A stretch of 64,000 nucleotides of DNA from Streptomyces fragilis (GCF_003112515.1 NZ_BEVZ01000004.1:558001-622000); one strand, 5' to 3'; shown: positions 28,444 through 37,916, counted from the first letter of the stretch. Notes: generated by a model from the letters alone, not told the origin. Translations and numbers: made by a program.

Positions 28444-30786
28444 TCACTTCTTCAGGAAGCCCATGTCCTCGTAGACGGGGGTGCCGAATCCGAACGCCCC
28501 GGCGTTGGCGACGGTGCGCCGGACGGCCACCAGCTGCGGCCGCTGGTACAGCGGGACCGACCCGGCCGCCGTCCAGATCCGCTCGTCGGCCCGCCGCATC
28601 AGCTCGCGCCCCTCCTCCTCGTCCAGCTCGGAGACGGCCCGGTCGAAGAGCTGGTCCACCTCGTCCGTGCCGACCCGGGTGTAGTTCTGCTCGACCACCA
28701 GCGACCCGTCGGCCGCCGGGACCGGCTTGGCGAAGATCGGCCGGGCGTCGGTGGCCGGGTAGGCGGAGACCGGCCAGGAGTACAGCGCCAGGTCGTACTG
28801 GCCGTTGGCGACGTGGTCCTTGAAGTAGCCCTCGTCCGGCACCCGGGTGATCTCGACGCGGATGCCGACCTGCCGCAGCATCCGCTGGACGCGGTCGCCG
28901 ACCGCCCGCAGCGACTCCGAGCCCGGGCCGGAGGGCAGCACGAACCGCAGCGAGAGCGGGCGGCCGTCCTTGGCGAGCTGCGCCGTCTCCGCCCCGGCGG
29001 GCGCCGCGGTGCCCCGCGGGGCGTAGGCGCCGGGCATTCCGCCGCCCTGCTGCTCGCGGGCGTCGCGGGCGGGCTTGCCGTCCTCCCCGACCACGTAGGT
29101 CGCGTCGCCGTCGTCCTCCTCCGCGACCGACGCGGACTCCGAGGACTCGGGGGTCTGCGAGGACTCCGAGGAGGCCGGGGACGCCGAGGAAGCGGCGGCG
29201 GACGCGCTCGGGGTGGGGGCCCCGGCGGTGGGGGAACCGGTGGAGTCGCCGGTGCCTGCTGGCGGGGAGCCGGCCGGGGACGGCGAGGTCGCGGACTTCC
29301 CGCCGGGCCCGTTGCCGCCCGCGCCCGCCACGCCGGCGGCCGGCTCCCTGACCGGACCGCCCGCCTTCCAGCCGGCCTCGGCCAGCAGCGACAGCGCCTT
29401 CTCGGTGTCGTGGTCCCCGAGCGCCCCGCTGCCGTCGGCGTAGTACGACTGCCCGGCGAGCGCGACGTGGCTGCCGACCGGCTCGGTGGGCAGGCCCAGC
29501 GGACCCAGCACCGTCCTGGCCAGCTCCTCGCGGTCCAGCGCCCTGGCCACCGCGCGGCGGACCCGCTCGTCGGCGAGCGGACCCTGGGAGCCGTTGAGGG
29601 CGAGCTGGGTGTAGGCGGGCTCCAGGGACTTGCGCACGGTGTAGCGGCCCAGCCCCTGCTGCTCGGCGGCGAACCTCTTCTCCGCCTCGGCCCGCTTCGC
29701 GCGCGCCGCCCCCTCGGCCGCGGCGGCCTTCGCGTCGGAGCCGTGCAGGGCGGCCCAGGAGAGGGTGGCCGCGGCGGCGGCCACCGTGCCGGCGGCGCCC
29801 GCTCCGGGCGCCCCGGTCAGCAGCGCGGGCGTCGCCGCCTTCGCGGCGCCGGGGCCACCCAGCGCCCGCGCGGATCCGCCGGGCGCGGGGGTGCCCTTGG
29901 GACCGGGGGCCGCGGAGCCGATCCGGCGGGCCTGGGGGCCGTCCACCTCGGCGAGGTCCAGCCTGCCCGCGGCCAGCTCGGCGGTCCGCTTCCCGCGCGG
30001 CACCGCGCGCAGCTCGATCCGGTCCAGCTTGGCGGGCTCGCCCCACCACCGCTCGTTCCGCTCCAGGGTGACGTCGCCCGCCTTGCGGTCGACCTCCTTG
30101 ACCGTGAACGGGCCGGCGGTCACCCGCAGGGCCTTGCGGGCCCCGTTGTTGAAGGCCTCCGCGGTGCCCATGACGTCCTTGGGGTACAGCGGGGAGAACA
30201 GCGAACGCCAGTCGGCGTAGCGGCGGGCGAAGGTGACCTTGACCTCCTGGTCGTTCGTGCCGCGCTGGACCCGTTCGATCCGGTCGTAGCCCGCGTTGTG
30301 GGCGGTCCAGAAGGCGCTGTTGCGCCCGGACAGCGCGTGCCACTGGGCGGCGAAGTCCGCGGCGCCGATCTTCCTGCCGTCGCTCCACACCGCCGCCCGG
30401 TCGAGCTTGTAGAGCACCACCTGCTTGGGCTCGGTCCCCACCACCTCCGCCGACTCGAGGAACTCGGCGGCGCGCTGCGGGCGGCCCCGGGAGTCCAGCC
30501 GGAACATGGCGGGGAGCACGGCCTGGGCGACGCGGGTGGTGGTGGCGTCGGCGTCGGACTGGAAGGTGTTCAGGGTCTGCGGGACGGAGTCGACGGCCCA
30601 GCGCAGGGTGCCGCCGTCCTTGATCCGCTCGCGGGTGGCGGGCGCGATGTCCGGGCCTGCCAGCGGCTCGCTCGCCTGCTCCCCGGAGCCGCAGCCGGAC
30701 AGCGCGGTCACCGCGAGCAGGCCCGCGGTGAGAAAGACGACCGAGCGCATGACGGCGCGCGGTCCGACACGGTGGTGGTACGTCAC
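28444..30786 (-). CDS. Orphan peptide-binding lipoprotein with a long disordered insert
   Basis: About 780 residues. GTG 30786 has a good ribosome site (GGAGG, 5 bases away). The signal ends in lipobox LSGC at about residue 31. SBP family 5 landmarks are present (GGTLRWAVDSVPQTLNTFQ, RAAVWSDGRKIGAADFAAQWHAL, LYKLDRAA), but the domain is interrupted by an Ala/Gly-rich stretch (about residues 320-380) and by a roughly 130-residue Ser/Pro/Ala/Glu-rich stretch near 510-640. No permease or ATPase gene is adjacent, so it may use one of the two transporters in the window or have a sensing role. Length is about 200 residues above the family norm. Confidence 0.8.
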   Translation of the reverse strand: MTYHHRVGPRAVMRSVVFLTAGLLAVTALSGCGSGEQASEPLAGPDIAPATRERIKDGGTLRWAVDSVPQTLNTFQSDADATTTRVAQAVLPAMFRLDSRGRPQRAAEFLESAEVVGTEPKQVVLYKLDRAAVWSDGRKIGAADFAAQWHALSGRNSAFWTAHNAGYDRIERVQRGTNDQEVKVTFARRYADWRSLFSPLYPKDVMGTAEAFNNGARKALRVTAGPFTVKEVDRKAGDVTLERNERWWGEPAKLDRIELRAVPRGKRTAELAAGRLDLAEVDGPQARRIGSAAPGPKGTPAPGGSARALGGPGAAKAATPALLTGAPGAGAAGTVAAAAATLSWAALHGSDAKAAAAEGAARAKRAEAEKRFAAEQQGLGRYTVRKSLEPAYTQLALNGSQGPLADERVRRAVARALDREELARTVLGPLGLPTEPVGSHVALAGQSYYADGSGALGDHDTEKALSLLAEAGWKAGGPVREPAAGVAGAGGNGPGGKSATSPSPAGSPPAGTGDSTGSPTAGAPTPSASAAASSASPASSESSQTPESSESASVAEEDDGDATYVVGEDGKPARDAREQQGGGMPGAYAPRGTAAPAGAETAQLAKDGRPLSLRFVLPSGPGSESLRAVGDRVQRMLRQVGIRVEITRVPDEGYFKDHVANGQYDLALYSWPVSAYPATDARPIFAKPVPAADGSLVVEQNYTRVGTDEVDQLFDRAVSELDEEEGRELMRRADERIWTAAGSVPLYQRPQLVAVRRTVANAGAFGFGTPVYEDMGFLKK

Positions 30787-31116
30787 TGCTGCCTCCGGGG
30801 CGAGCCGCTCCTCGTAACGTCCGGGCAACGCGGCCTGCGGTCGATTTTCCCGATTAACCGATGAGATTTATGGCTCACTGAAGGCGAACTCACGCACTCC
30901 TGTCCCACGACACGGCGACAGTTCGCCCCGGATCCCACCCGTTGGGAGCAACGTGCGGCCGAACGGGAAGGGGTCCGGGGCCGTTCCGGGCGCGAGGGTG
31001 CGGTGACGTGGATCGGATCGCCTCCGATCACCGCGCGTCCACTCATGGCCTGCCCTTGACCTGATTCAGACGCATACCGGTCGCCAACGGACGCACCCGG
31101 CCATACGCTCCCCCCT
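30787..31116. other. Divergent intergenic region
   Basis: 330 bases between the orphan binding protein (minus) and the gene at 31117 (plus). 30840-30880 is AT-rich and may hold the minus-strand promoter. TACGCT at 31104-31109, 7 bases before the GTG at 31117, is a candidate -10 for a leaderless plus-strand message, but I see no matching -35. No gene seen. Confidence 0.45.
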
Positions 31117-32805
31117 GTGATGCCCACCCCGTCACCATCGACCCGCACCCGGCCCCACCGGCACACCCCTCTGCCGGCCAGGGCCGCCGCCCTCCTCCTT
31201 CTCCTGACCGCCCCGGCCTGGAGCCCGCCCGCGGCCGCGGCGACCGCCCCGGTGGCGGTCGCCGCGGCCGACGGGCGCGTCGAGCCCGCCGACGACCGGG
31301 CCCGGCGATCCGCCGGGATACCGGCCGAGGCGCGGGCCGCCGCCTCGGTGGCCGACGTGGCGCTGCCCGTCGTGATCGGCGGCGCGGTCGGCGTGCTGGC
31401 CGGGTACGGCTACGTCCGCCGCACCCGGCGGTCCCGGACCCGGACCCTGCGCACCGGAGCGGAGTCCGCCGCGGCGCCGGCCGCCTCGGCGCCGCCCGAG
31501 CCCGCCGTGCAGGGCGGCGGCGCGCTGACCCGGCTGCGGGCCCGGACCGGGCGCGGCGACGTGCCGGTCCTCGAGCTCGAGGCGCGGGCCGGTGCCGCGC
31601 TGGTCGCGGCCGACGACTGCGTGCACACCAGCCGCGAGGAGCTGGGGTTCGCCGAGGCGAGGTTCGGGGCGGCCGCCGTCCAGGGCTTCGCCCGCGCGGT
31701 CCGCGGCGCCGAGACCGAGGTCGCCGCGGTGTTCGCCCTGCTCCACGACGCCGGTGAGCCGCCCGCCGAGGGCACGCCGCCCGGCCCCGGGCGAATCGCC
31801 GTGCTGCACGACGTGCTGGACCGGTGCCGGGCGGTGGGGCGGCGGCTGGACGCGGAGGCCGAGGAGTTCGACCGGCTGCGCGCCCTGGAGGACGGGACCG
31901 GCGTCCCCGAGGCGCTGACCGTGGCGGAGCAGCGGTTCCGGGCGCTGACCGGGCGGGTCGGCGCGAGCGAGGCCAACCTGGCGGCGATCGGGGCGCGCTA
32001 CGCGCCGTCCGCGGTGATGACGGTGTCGGGCCAGGTCGAGCTGGCCAAGGAGCGGCTGGTCTTCGCAACCAGCCGGCTCAACCGCTCGCGGCAGACGGGC
32101 GACCTGGGCGACCCGGTCGCCGCGGCGCTGCACCTGCGCGCCGCCGAGGGGGCGATCTCGCAGGTCGCCGCGCTGGTGAACGGCGTGGACCGGCTGTCCG
32201 CGGAGCTCGCCGAGGCCGACGAGGCGATCCCGCAGGCCTTCGAGGCGGCGTTCGCCCGGGTGGGCAAGGAGCCGCTGGCGGCGCTGCGGGCGGAGGTGGA
32301 CAAGGGGGCGTGCGACCCGCTGGACGTGCTGCGGCGGGTGGTGCGGACGGCGACGACGGCGGTGCCGCTGCCGGAGGCGGAGCCGCCCGGGGAGGACGAC
32401 GCGCTGTTCCCGGCGGCGGTGCTGGTGGCGCGCTGCTCGGCGGCGGCGGCCGAGGACTACGTGGGGGCGCACCGGGGCGCTGTGGGGGTGCGGGCCCGGG
32501 TGCGGCTGGCCGAGGCGCACCGGTTGCTGGGCCGCGCGGTGCAGGAGCGGGCGCCGGAGGACGCGCGGGACGCGGACGGGCTGGCGCGGCAGGCGCGGAG
32601 GCTGGCGGAGGAGGACGTGCGGGCATACCGGGACGCGTACGGGCCGCGGGGCGGTGGCGTGGGAGGTGCGGTGCTCGGGGGCGTGCTCCTCGGGGGCGGC
32701 GCGGACGGAGGCCCTCCCGGCTCCTTCGGCGGCCCCGCCACCCGCGGCCGCCGCGGCTCCACCACCGCCCCGCGCGAGACCGACCCGGGCGGCATCACCC
32801 CCTGA
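31117..32805 (+). CDS. Membrane-anchored helical protein resembling the C-terminal part of TPM-domain proteins
   Basis: About 562 residues; start may be GTG 31117 or the next codon, ATG 31120. N-terminal signal-like segment (ARAAALLLLLTAPAW...AAA), about 45 mostly charged residues, one membrane helix (VADVALPVVIGGAVGVLAGYGY), then a basic stop (RRTRRSRTRT) and a long alpha-helical, Ala/Glu/Arg-rich cytoplasmic part: TSREELGFAEARFG, GQVELAKERLVFATSRLNRSR, LHLRAAEGAISQVAALV. In the Streptomyces proteins I recall with this tail, a TPM phosphatase domain lies between signal and helix; here that space is far too short. The C-terminus is Gly-rich. Function unknown. Confidence 0.6.
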   Translation: MMPTPSPSTRTRPHRHTPLPARAAALLLLLTAPAWSPPAAAATAPVAVAAADGRVEPADDRARRSAGIPAEARAAASVADVALPVVIGGAVGVLAGYGYVRRTRRSRTRTLRTGAESAAAPAASAPPEPAVQGGGALTRLRARTGRGDVPVLELEARAGAALVAADDCVHTSREELGFAEARFGAAAVQGFARAVRGAETEVAAVFALLHDAGEPPAEGTPPGPGRIAVLHDVLDRCRAVGRRLDAEAEEFDRLRALEDGTGVPEALTVAEQRFRALTGRVGASEANLAAIGARYAPSAVMTVSGQVELAKERLVFATSRLNRSRQTGDLGDPVAAALHLRAAEGAISQVAALVNGVDRLSAELAEADEAIPQAFEAAFARVGKEPLAALRAEVDKGACDPLDVLRRVVRTATTAVPLPEAEPPGEDDALFPAAVLVARCSAAAAEDYVGAHRGAVGVRARVRLAEAHRLLGRAVQERAPEDARDADGLARQARRLAEEDVRAYRDAYGPRGGGVGGAVLGGVLLGGGADGGPPGSFGGPATRGRRGSTTAPRETDPGGITP

Positions 32806-32923
32806 CCCCCGCGGCCCCGGGCCGGGAGCGGCCGTCCGCCGAAGGGCGGGCGGCGCCCGCAGGGCGCGGAGGTCCCGGGGGCGGGGGGCCGGTGGGCCAA
32901 GGGGGGCCGGGGGGCCGGACCCG

Positions 32924-35530
32924 TCAGAAGAGGTCGAGGAAGGCCTCGGTGGGGTCGGGGGCGGGGGCGCCGGCCTTGGGGAGGGCGAGCTCGAACCAGA
33001 CGGTCTTGCCGCGGTGGGTCCGCCGCGATCCCCACGCCGCGGAGAGCAGCTGCACCAGCTGCAACCCGCGTCCCCCCTCGTCCGTGTCCCGCGCCCGCCG
33101 CCGCCGCGGCTGCACCAGCCCCGCGTCCCACACCTCGCACACCAGCGTCCGGTCCAGCAGCAGCCGCAGCCGTATGTCGCCCTCGCCGTACCGCAGCGCG
33201 TTGGTGACCAGCTCGCTGACCAGCAGTTCCGCCGTGTCGTCCAGCGCGTCCAGTCCCCACGAGGCGAGCTGCTCACGGGTGTGGTCGCGCGCCCGGCCCA
33301 CGCTGCGCGCCTCCGCGGGGAAGGTCCAGTCCCCCACCGCCTCGCGCGGCAGTCCGCGGATCCGGGCCAGCAGCAGCGCGATGTCGTCCTCGCCGTGGTG
33401 GGTGTCCAGTGCGCCCAGGACCTGGTCGCAGACCTCCTCCAGCGGCCGCGTGGGGTCGGTGATCGCGGCGACGAACGCGTCGAGCCCGTCGTCCAGCGGC
33501 TGGTGGCGGGACTCGACCAGGCCGTCGGTGTAGAGGGCCAGCAGCGCCCCGTCGGGGAGCTCGACCTCGACCTCCTCGAAGGGTTCGCCCCCGACGCCCA
33601 GCGGCATCCCGGGCGGCACCTCGAGCATGCGCCCGGGCCGCCCGCCCGGTTCCACGACCACCGGCGGCAGGTGCCCGGCGTTGGCGAAGACGCAGCGCCG
33701 GGTGACCGAGTCGTACACGGCGTAGACGCAGGTCGCGAGGTACACCTCGGCCGGGTCGGCGCCGTCCGGCCGCCGTGCCGTGCGGCCGCTCTTCTGCGCG
33801 GGCAGTCCGGGCGAGCCGAGGCCGCGGGCGATCTCGTCGAGCGCGCCCAGCACCTCGGCGGGGCTGAGGTCGAGCAGCGCCAGGGTGCGGACGGCGGTGC
33901 GCAGCTCGCCCATGGCGACGGCGGCCCGCAGACCGCGGCCCATCACGTCGCCGACCACCAGGGCGGTGCGGTGACCGGGCAGCTCGATCACGTCGAACCA
34001 GTCGCCGCCCACCTCGGCGGTGGAGCTGCCGGGAAGGTAGCGGCAGGCGATGTCCAGGCCGGCCGCCTCGGGGTCGCCGGGCGGCAGCAGGGAGCGCTGC
34101 ATGATGAGCGCCCGCTGGTGCTCGCGCCGGTAGAGGCGCGCGTTGTCGATGCAGACGGCGGCCCGCGAGGCCAGCTGCGCGGCCAGCGCCCGGTCCCGCT
34201 CGCCGAAGGGCTCGCTGCCGGTGACCCGGGCGAACTTCACCAGGCCGACCACGGTGTCGTGGGCGACCATCGGCACCGCCAGCGTGGAGAGGGTCCTGCG
34301 GTGGCCCCCGGTGGGCGGCACCAGCCGCGGCTCGGCGGTGCGCAGCGCGTCCGCGCACGGCGAGTTGAACGGGTAGTGGTGCACCGTGCCGACCTCGTGG
34401 GGCGCGTCGTCGGCGGGGAAGGCCAGGTCGGCGACGGCGCTGGAGAAGCCGACCCGGCGCAGCGCGGCGCTGCCGTCGGCGAGGCCGGGGGCGGCCTCGT
34501 CGCCCACCAGCAGCGCCTCGTAGAGGTCGACGGTGGCCAGGTCGCAGAAGTGCGGGACGACGACGTCCAGCAGCTCGCGCGCGGTGGTCTGCAGGTCGAG
34601 GCTGTTGCCGATGCGGGCGCCGGCCTCGTTGAGCAGCTGGAGGTTGCGGCGGGCCGCCGCGGCCTCGCGGGCGGCCTCCTTGCGGGCGGTGACGTCGATG
34701 CCGAGCCAGGCCACGCCGATCGGGCGGCCGCTGCCGGCGTGCACGCGGTAGAGGTTGATCGACCAGTCGCGGGTCCGGGCGCCGTCGCCGACGCTGCCGG
34801 TGACGTGCATGTCGGTGACGGAGTGGCCGGTCTCCAGGACCTGCCGCAGCGCGGTGGCGACGCGTTCGGCCTCCGGGGGCGCCAGGTAGTCGTGGACGCC
34901 TCGGCCGAGGTGGTCGTCGGGGCGGCCGCCGAAGACGGAGGCGAAGCGCTGGTTGGCGCGCTGGATCCGCAGGTCGGCGTCGATCAGCAGGAAGCCGAAC
35001 GGGGACTGGCCGAATATCGCCTGCGAGGCGGCCAGGTCCGCCTCGAGTCCCTGGAGGGTGCGGACGTCGATCACCAGACAGAGCGCGGCGCGCTCCCCCT
35101 CGGCGTTGCGGGTCGGCATCACGTGGATCTCGGCCAGGGCCTCGGTCGCGCCGCCGCCGGCGCCGCGTCCGGCGCGGTCGGCGGTGCCGTCGCGGCCCGC
35201 GGTGCCGTCGCCGCCCTCGGCGGGGCGGAGGTAGGGGACGACGCCGGTCCACTCACGGCCGTCGAGTATCTCGGCCATCTTTCGGCGGACGCCGCCGCGC
35301 AGCTCGGGCCGCACGAAGGTCTCCACCGGGTCGCGCCCGACGGCGAGCCGGGCCGGTACGCCCAGCAGGCTCTCGGCGCGTGCGCTCCACTGGTCGACCA
35401 GCCCGTCCGGGCCGAGTGAGAACGTGGCGATGCCCAGCGCGTCGCTCAGAGATCCGGGCGGCCCGCTCTGCCACACCCCGTCGACCTCGGGGGCCTCTTC
35501 TCCCGGGCCCCTCGGTGGTATCCCGCCCAC
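32924..35530 (-). CDS. Multi-sensor SpoIIE-type serine/threonine phosphatase with C-terminal anti-sigma kinase domain
   Basis: 868 residues from GTG 35530, chosen because GGAGGGG lies 9 bases upstream. Order: PAS (about 30-130), PAS (about 165-285), GAF (about 300-450), PPM/SpoIIE phosphatase (about 470-690), and an HATPase_c_2 domain (about 730-850). Phosphatase metal residues sit in GGDWFDVIELPGHRTALVVGDVMGRGL, ALYTDGLVESR and DIALLLARI; the N-box of the ATPase is ELVTNALRYGEGD. Such proteins control partner-switching with anti-anti-sigma factors in response to unknown signals. A lone anti-sigma-type ATPase gene lies 189 bases upstream on the same strand. Confidence 0.88.
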   Translation of the reverse strand: MGGIPPRGPGEEAPEVDGVWQSGPPGSLSDALGIATFSLGPDGLVDQWSARAESLLGVPARLAVGRDPVETFVRPELRGGVRRKMAEILDGREWTGVVPYLRPAEGGDGTAGRDGTADRAGRGAGGGATEALAEIHVMPTRNAEGERAALCLVIDVRTLQGLEADLAASQAIFGQSPFGFLLIDADLRIQRANQRFASVFGGRPDDHLGRGVHDYLAPPEAERVATALRQVLETGHSVTDMHVTGSVGDGARTRDWSINLYRVHAGSGRPIGVAWLGIDVTARKEAAREAAAARRNLQLLNEAGARIGNSLDLQTTARELLDVVVPHFCDLATVDLYEALLVGDEAAPGLADGSAALRRVGFSSAVADLAFPADDAPHEVGTVHHYPFNSPCADALRTAEPRLVPPTGGHRRTLSTLAVPMVAHDTVVGLVKFARVTGSEPFGERDRALAAQLASRAAVCIDNARLYRREHQRALIMQRSLLPPGDPEAAGLDIACRYLPGSSTAEVGGDWFDVIELPGHRTALVVGDVMGRGLRAAVAMGELRTAVRTLALLDLSPAEVLGALDEIARGLGSPGLPAQKSGRTARRPDGADPAEVYLATCVYAVYDSVTRRCVFANAGHLPPVVVEPGGRPGRMLEVPPGMPLGVGGEPFEEVEVELPDGALLALYTDGLVESRHQPLDDGLDAFVAAITDPTRPLEEVCDQVLGALDTHHGEDDIALLLARIRGLPREAVGDWTFPAEARSVGRARDHTREQLASWGLDALDDTAELLVSELVTNALRYGEGDIRLRLLLDRTLVCEVWDAGLVQPRRRRARDTDEGGRGLQLVQLLSAAWGSRRTHRGKTVWFELALPKAGAPAPDPTEAFLDLF

Positions 35531-35718
35531 GCGAACCGTCCCCTCCAGCACACCCACCCGGGCCGGTCACCTCGGGCGGCTGCCCGCAGTATCCAGCACC
35601 GCGCCGCCGTGCGACACCGTCCTTCACTCCCCCGGTCTCCTAACCACCCATATCCCGCCCGAACCGCCAGTACGTCGGGTGACCTGAGAGATCTCGAGCC
35701 GCGACCGGTGCGGGACCC

Positions 35719-36204
35719 TCACCCGGGCACCGCCAGCTCGAACCACACCGTCTTCCCCCGCAGTCCGGGGTGTACACCCCATGCCCTCGCCAGGGAGGTG
35801 AGCAGCAGCAGTCCGCGCCCGCTCTCGTCCTCCGGGCGCACCTCCTCGCGCGGCCGCGGCGGGAGGGGATCCTCGTCGCGGACCTCGATCCGCACGGTCC
35901 CCGGGCCGCCCTCGACTTCCGGGCCGCCCTCGGCATCCGGAGCGAAGATCCGCAGGTCGATGGGGCCGCCCGGCCCGTGCCGGACGGAGTTGGTGATCAG
36001 CTCGGTCACGAGCAGCGCCGCGGTGTCCCGCACGCCGTCGAGCCCCCACGCCTCCAGCCGCCCGACGACCGCCGACCGGGCGGCCGGCACCGCGCGGGGC
36101 GACGACGGGAAGGTCCACTCGGCGCGGGGCGTCTTCCGTACGTCGAGCACCTCGACCACCTCTCCCCGGAAGGCCCCGGCCGCCCGCCGGACGATGGATG
36201 ACAT
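35719..36204 (-). CDS. RsbW/SpoIIAB-like ATP-binding regulatory protein
   Basis: 161-residue single-domain HATPase_c_2 protein of the large Streptomyces anti-sigma kinase family. ATG 36204. The N-box is ELITNSVRHGPGG and the G-box region DESGRGLLLLTSLARAWG; the end reads GKTVWFELAVPG, nearly identical to GKTVWFELALPK at the C-terminus of the adjacent phosphatase, so the two ATPase domains are related. No sigma factor gene is adjacent. Probably binds or phosphorylates an STAS-domain protein encoded elsewhere. Confidence 0.85.
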   Translation of the reverse strand: MSSIVRRAAGAFRGEVVEVLDVRKTPRAEWTFPSSPRAVPAARSAVVGRLEAWGLDGVRDTAALLVTELITNSVRHGPGGPIDLRIFAPDAEGGPEVEGGPGTVRIEVRDEDPLPPRPREEVRPEDESGRGLLLLTSLARAWGVHPGLRGKTVWFELAVPG

Positions 36205-36267
36205 AAGGGCCCATACCCGGGCACAAGGGTGCTTACCATCACGGCCGAAGAGATGTTCGAGAAATGT

Positions 36268-36675
36268 TCAGCGGACAGGGGGACGGTGTTCCAGGGCCCG
36301 GCGCACCGCCGGCACGTCCTGGTCCAGCCAGTCGACGTCCCAGATCTCCTCCGGGGACAGCCAGCGCAGCTCGTCATGGTCCTGCAGCGGCGCGGGCGCC
36401 GGGGAGCCCGGTTCCAGCAGGGCCGTCCAGACCCGCAGGACATAGGGCTCGCGCAGCGGCCACTCGCCGGGCACCCGCCCGACGGTCCGCGCGTCGACGC
36501 CCAGTTCCTCGCGCAGTTCGCGCACCAGCGCCTGTTCGGGCGTCTCGCCCTTCTCGACCTTGCCGCCGGGCAGCTCCCAGCGGCCCGCCAGCTCGGGCGG
36601 CGCGCTGCGGCGCGCGGCCAGCAGCCTGCCCTCGTCGAAGAGGGCCGCCCCGACCACGGTGACACCAACCGTCAT
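36268..36675 (-). CDS. MutT-like Nudix pyrophosphohydrolase
   Basis: 135 residues. Complete Nudix box GGKVEKGETPEQALVRELREELG (G-x5-E-x7-REUXEEXGU) at about residues 34-56, preceded by AARRSAPPELAGRWELPGGK, the pattern of (deoxy)nucleoside triphosphate pyrophosphohydrolases of the MutT group that clean oxidised nucleotides. Start ATG 36675 is preferred to ATG 36687, which has no ribosome site. The small SPOR-like gene lies upstream on the same strand (stop 36700), so they may be co-transcribed. Confidence 0.85.
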   Translation of the reverse strand: MTVGVTVVGAALFDEGRLLAARRSAPPELAGRWELPGGKVEKGETPEQALVRELREELGVDARTVGRVPGEWPLREPYVLRVWTALLEPGSPAPAPLQDHDELRWLSPEEIWDVDWLDQDVPAVRRALEHRPPVR

Positions 36676-36699
36676 GCGCCGGAGCATAAGGGACGCGGG

Positions 36700-36912
36700 T
36701 CAGGCCGCGTCGGACGGGCCGGGGAAGCCGGCCGGACCCGTGGACCCGCCGATCCGCTCGACCCAGTACAGCTGCTTGTGCCCGCGCGAGTCGAGGTTGT
36801 CGGCGATCTTCTGTGCCTCCGCGCGCGTGGCGTACTGGCCCACCCGGTAGCGGTTGCCGTTGTCGTCCTGGCGGATGACCTGCCAGGGAAGGGTGATCGT
36901 GCCGTCGCTCAT
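36700..36912 (-). CDS. Small SPOR-like protein
   Basis: 70-residue protein from ATG 36912 with ribosome site GGGGAGG. The core YRVGQYATRAEAQKIADNLDSRGH looks like a half SPOR motif (aromatic-Val-Gly ... Ala-Glu-x2-x2-Ala ... Leu) normally involved in binding denuded peptidoglycan glycan strands, but there is no signal peptide or membrane helix, so it is probably cytoplasmic. The tail is Gly/Pro-rich. Conserved in Streptomyces as I recall; role unknown. Confidence 0.75.
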   Translation of the reverse strand: MSDGTITLPWQVIRQDDNGNRYRVGQYATRAEAQKIADNLDSRGHKQLYWVERIGGSTGPAGFPGPSDAA

Positions 36913-37163
36913 CGCGCCTCCCCGCTCGCCGGTCTCGCCGATGAAACCGCTGTACGCATATGCCCGAGCGTACGCCCAACCTTCACGCAGCGAACACGAC
37001 TTCGGCCAAAGAGGCAGGCAACCGGCCATAACGAGGGGGCGCACGCCCCCCTCCGGCGTGCGCCTGACCTTCACGCTCCCGTGCCGCGGAACGACCCACA
37101 GGCCATCAGATCGTCCGGAATCCGACGCCCGCGACAGGCCGCCCACCGCGGCCGGTAAGGGAG

Positions 37164-37916
37164 TTACCGCACCGGAAGGTGGTAGGAGACCCGGTACCGG
37201 TCGGCCGGAATCACCACGTCCGCGGTCTCCACCGGCCGCCCCGAGGCGAAGAACGTCCGGCGGATCACCAGCACCACGTGGCCGGGCACGCCGCCCAGCG
37301 CCAGCAGTTCCTCGGCCAGTCCGGGGCGGGCCGACACCTCCTCGGTGACGTTGTCGACCACCACGTCGATCCCGGCCATCCGCTCGACCACGCCCATCCC
37401 GCCGAGCGGCCCCTCCTCCGGCAGCATCACGGGGGTCCGCCCGGTGACCTCCAGGGGCTCCCAGGAGGTGGAGAGCATCATCGGCTCCCCGTTCTCGCGA
37501 AACACGTAGCGGGTGCGCATCACCCGGTCGCCGGGGGCGATGCGCAGCCGCTCGGCGATCTCCGGCTCCGCCTCGGCCTGCTCGCTGCGGGAGTCCCAGG
37601 TGCCGCGGGACCTCTCGTCGGCCTGCTCCTGGCGGAACGGGTTGGCGCCGCCCGCCGGGCGGTAACCGGAGCGGGCGACCGGGCGCGGCACGGGGCGCTC
37701 ACGCACGTAGGTACCGGAGCCCGAACGGCCCTCGACCAGCCCTTCGGCCATCAGCACCTTGCGGGCCTCCAGGGCGACCGTGTCGGAGACCCCGTACTCC
37801 TCGCGGATCCGGGCCTGCGAGGGGAGGCGGGTGTGCGGCGCGAGCGAACCGTCGACGATCTTCTTCCGGAGATCACCCGCGACGCGCAGGTACGCCGGCT
37901 GCTCACCGAATGTCAC
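37164..37916 (-). CDS. GntR-family regulator with UTRA effector domain
   Basis: 250 residues from GTG 37916 (ribosome site GGAGCGG). Winged helix-turn-helix at residues about 5-72 (AYLRVAGDLRKKIVDGSLAPHTRLPSQARIREEYGVSDTVALEARKVLMAEGLV, read in segments), a disordered Arg-rich linker, and a UTRA ligand domain (EIAERLRIAPGDRVMRTRYVF ... DVVIPADRYRVSYHL) of the HutC/FarR class. Ligand unknown. No obvious target operon is adjacent: the flanking genes are a SPOR-like protein and a pseudogene cluster, so it may act elsewhere or on itself. Confidence 0.88.
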   Translation of the reverse strand: MTFGEQPAYLRVAGDLRKKIVDGSLAPHTRLPSQARIREEYGVSDTVALEARKVLMAEGLVEGRSGSGTYVRERPVPRPVARSGYRPAGGANPFRQEQADERSRGTWDSRSEQAEAEPEIAERLRIAPGDRVMRTRYVFRENGEPMMLSTSWEPLEVTGRTPVMLPEEGPLGGMGVVERMAGIDVVVDNVTEEVSARPGLAEELLALGGVPGHVVLVIRRTFFASGRPVETADVVIPADRYRVSYHLPVR

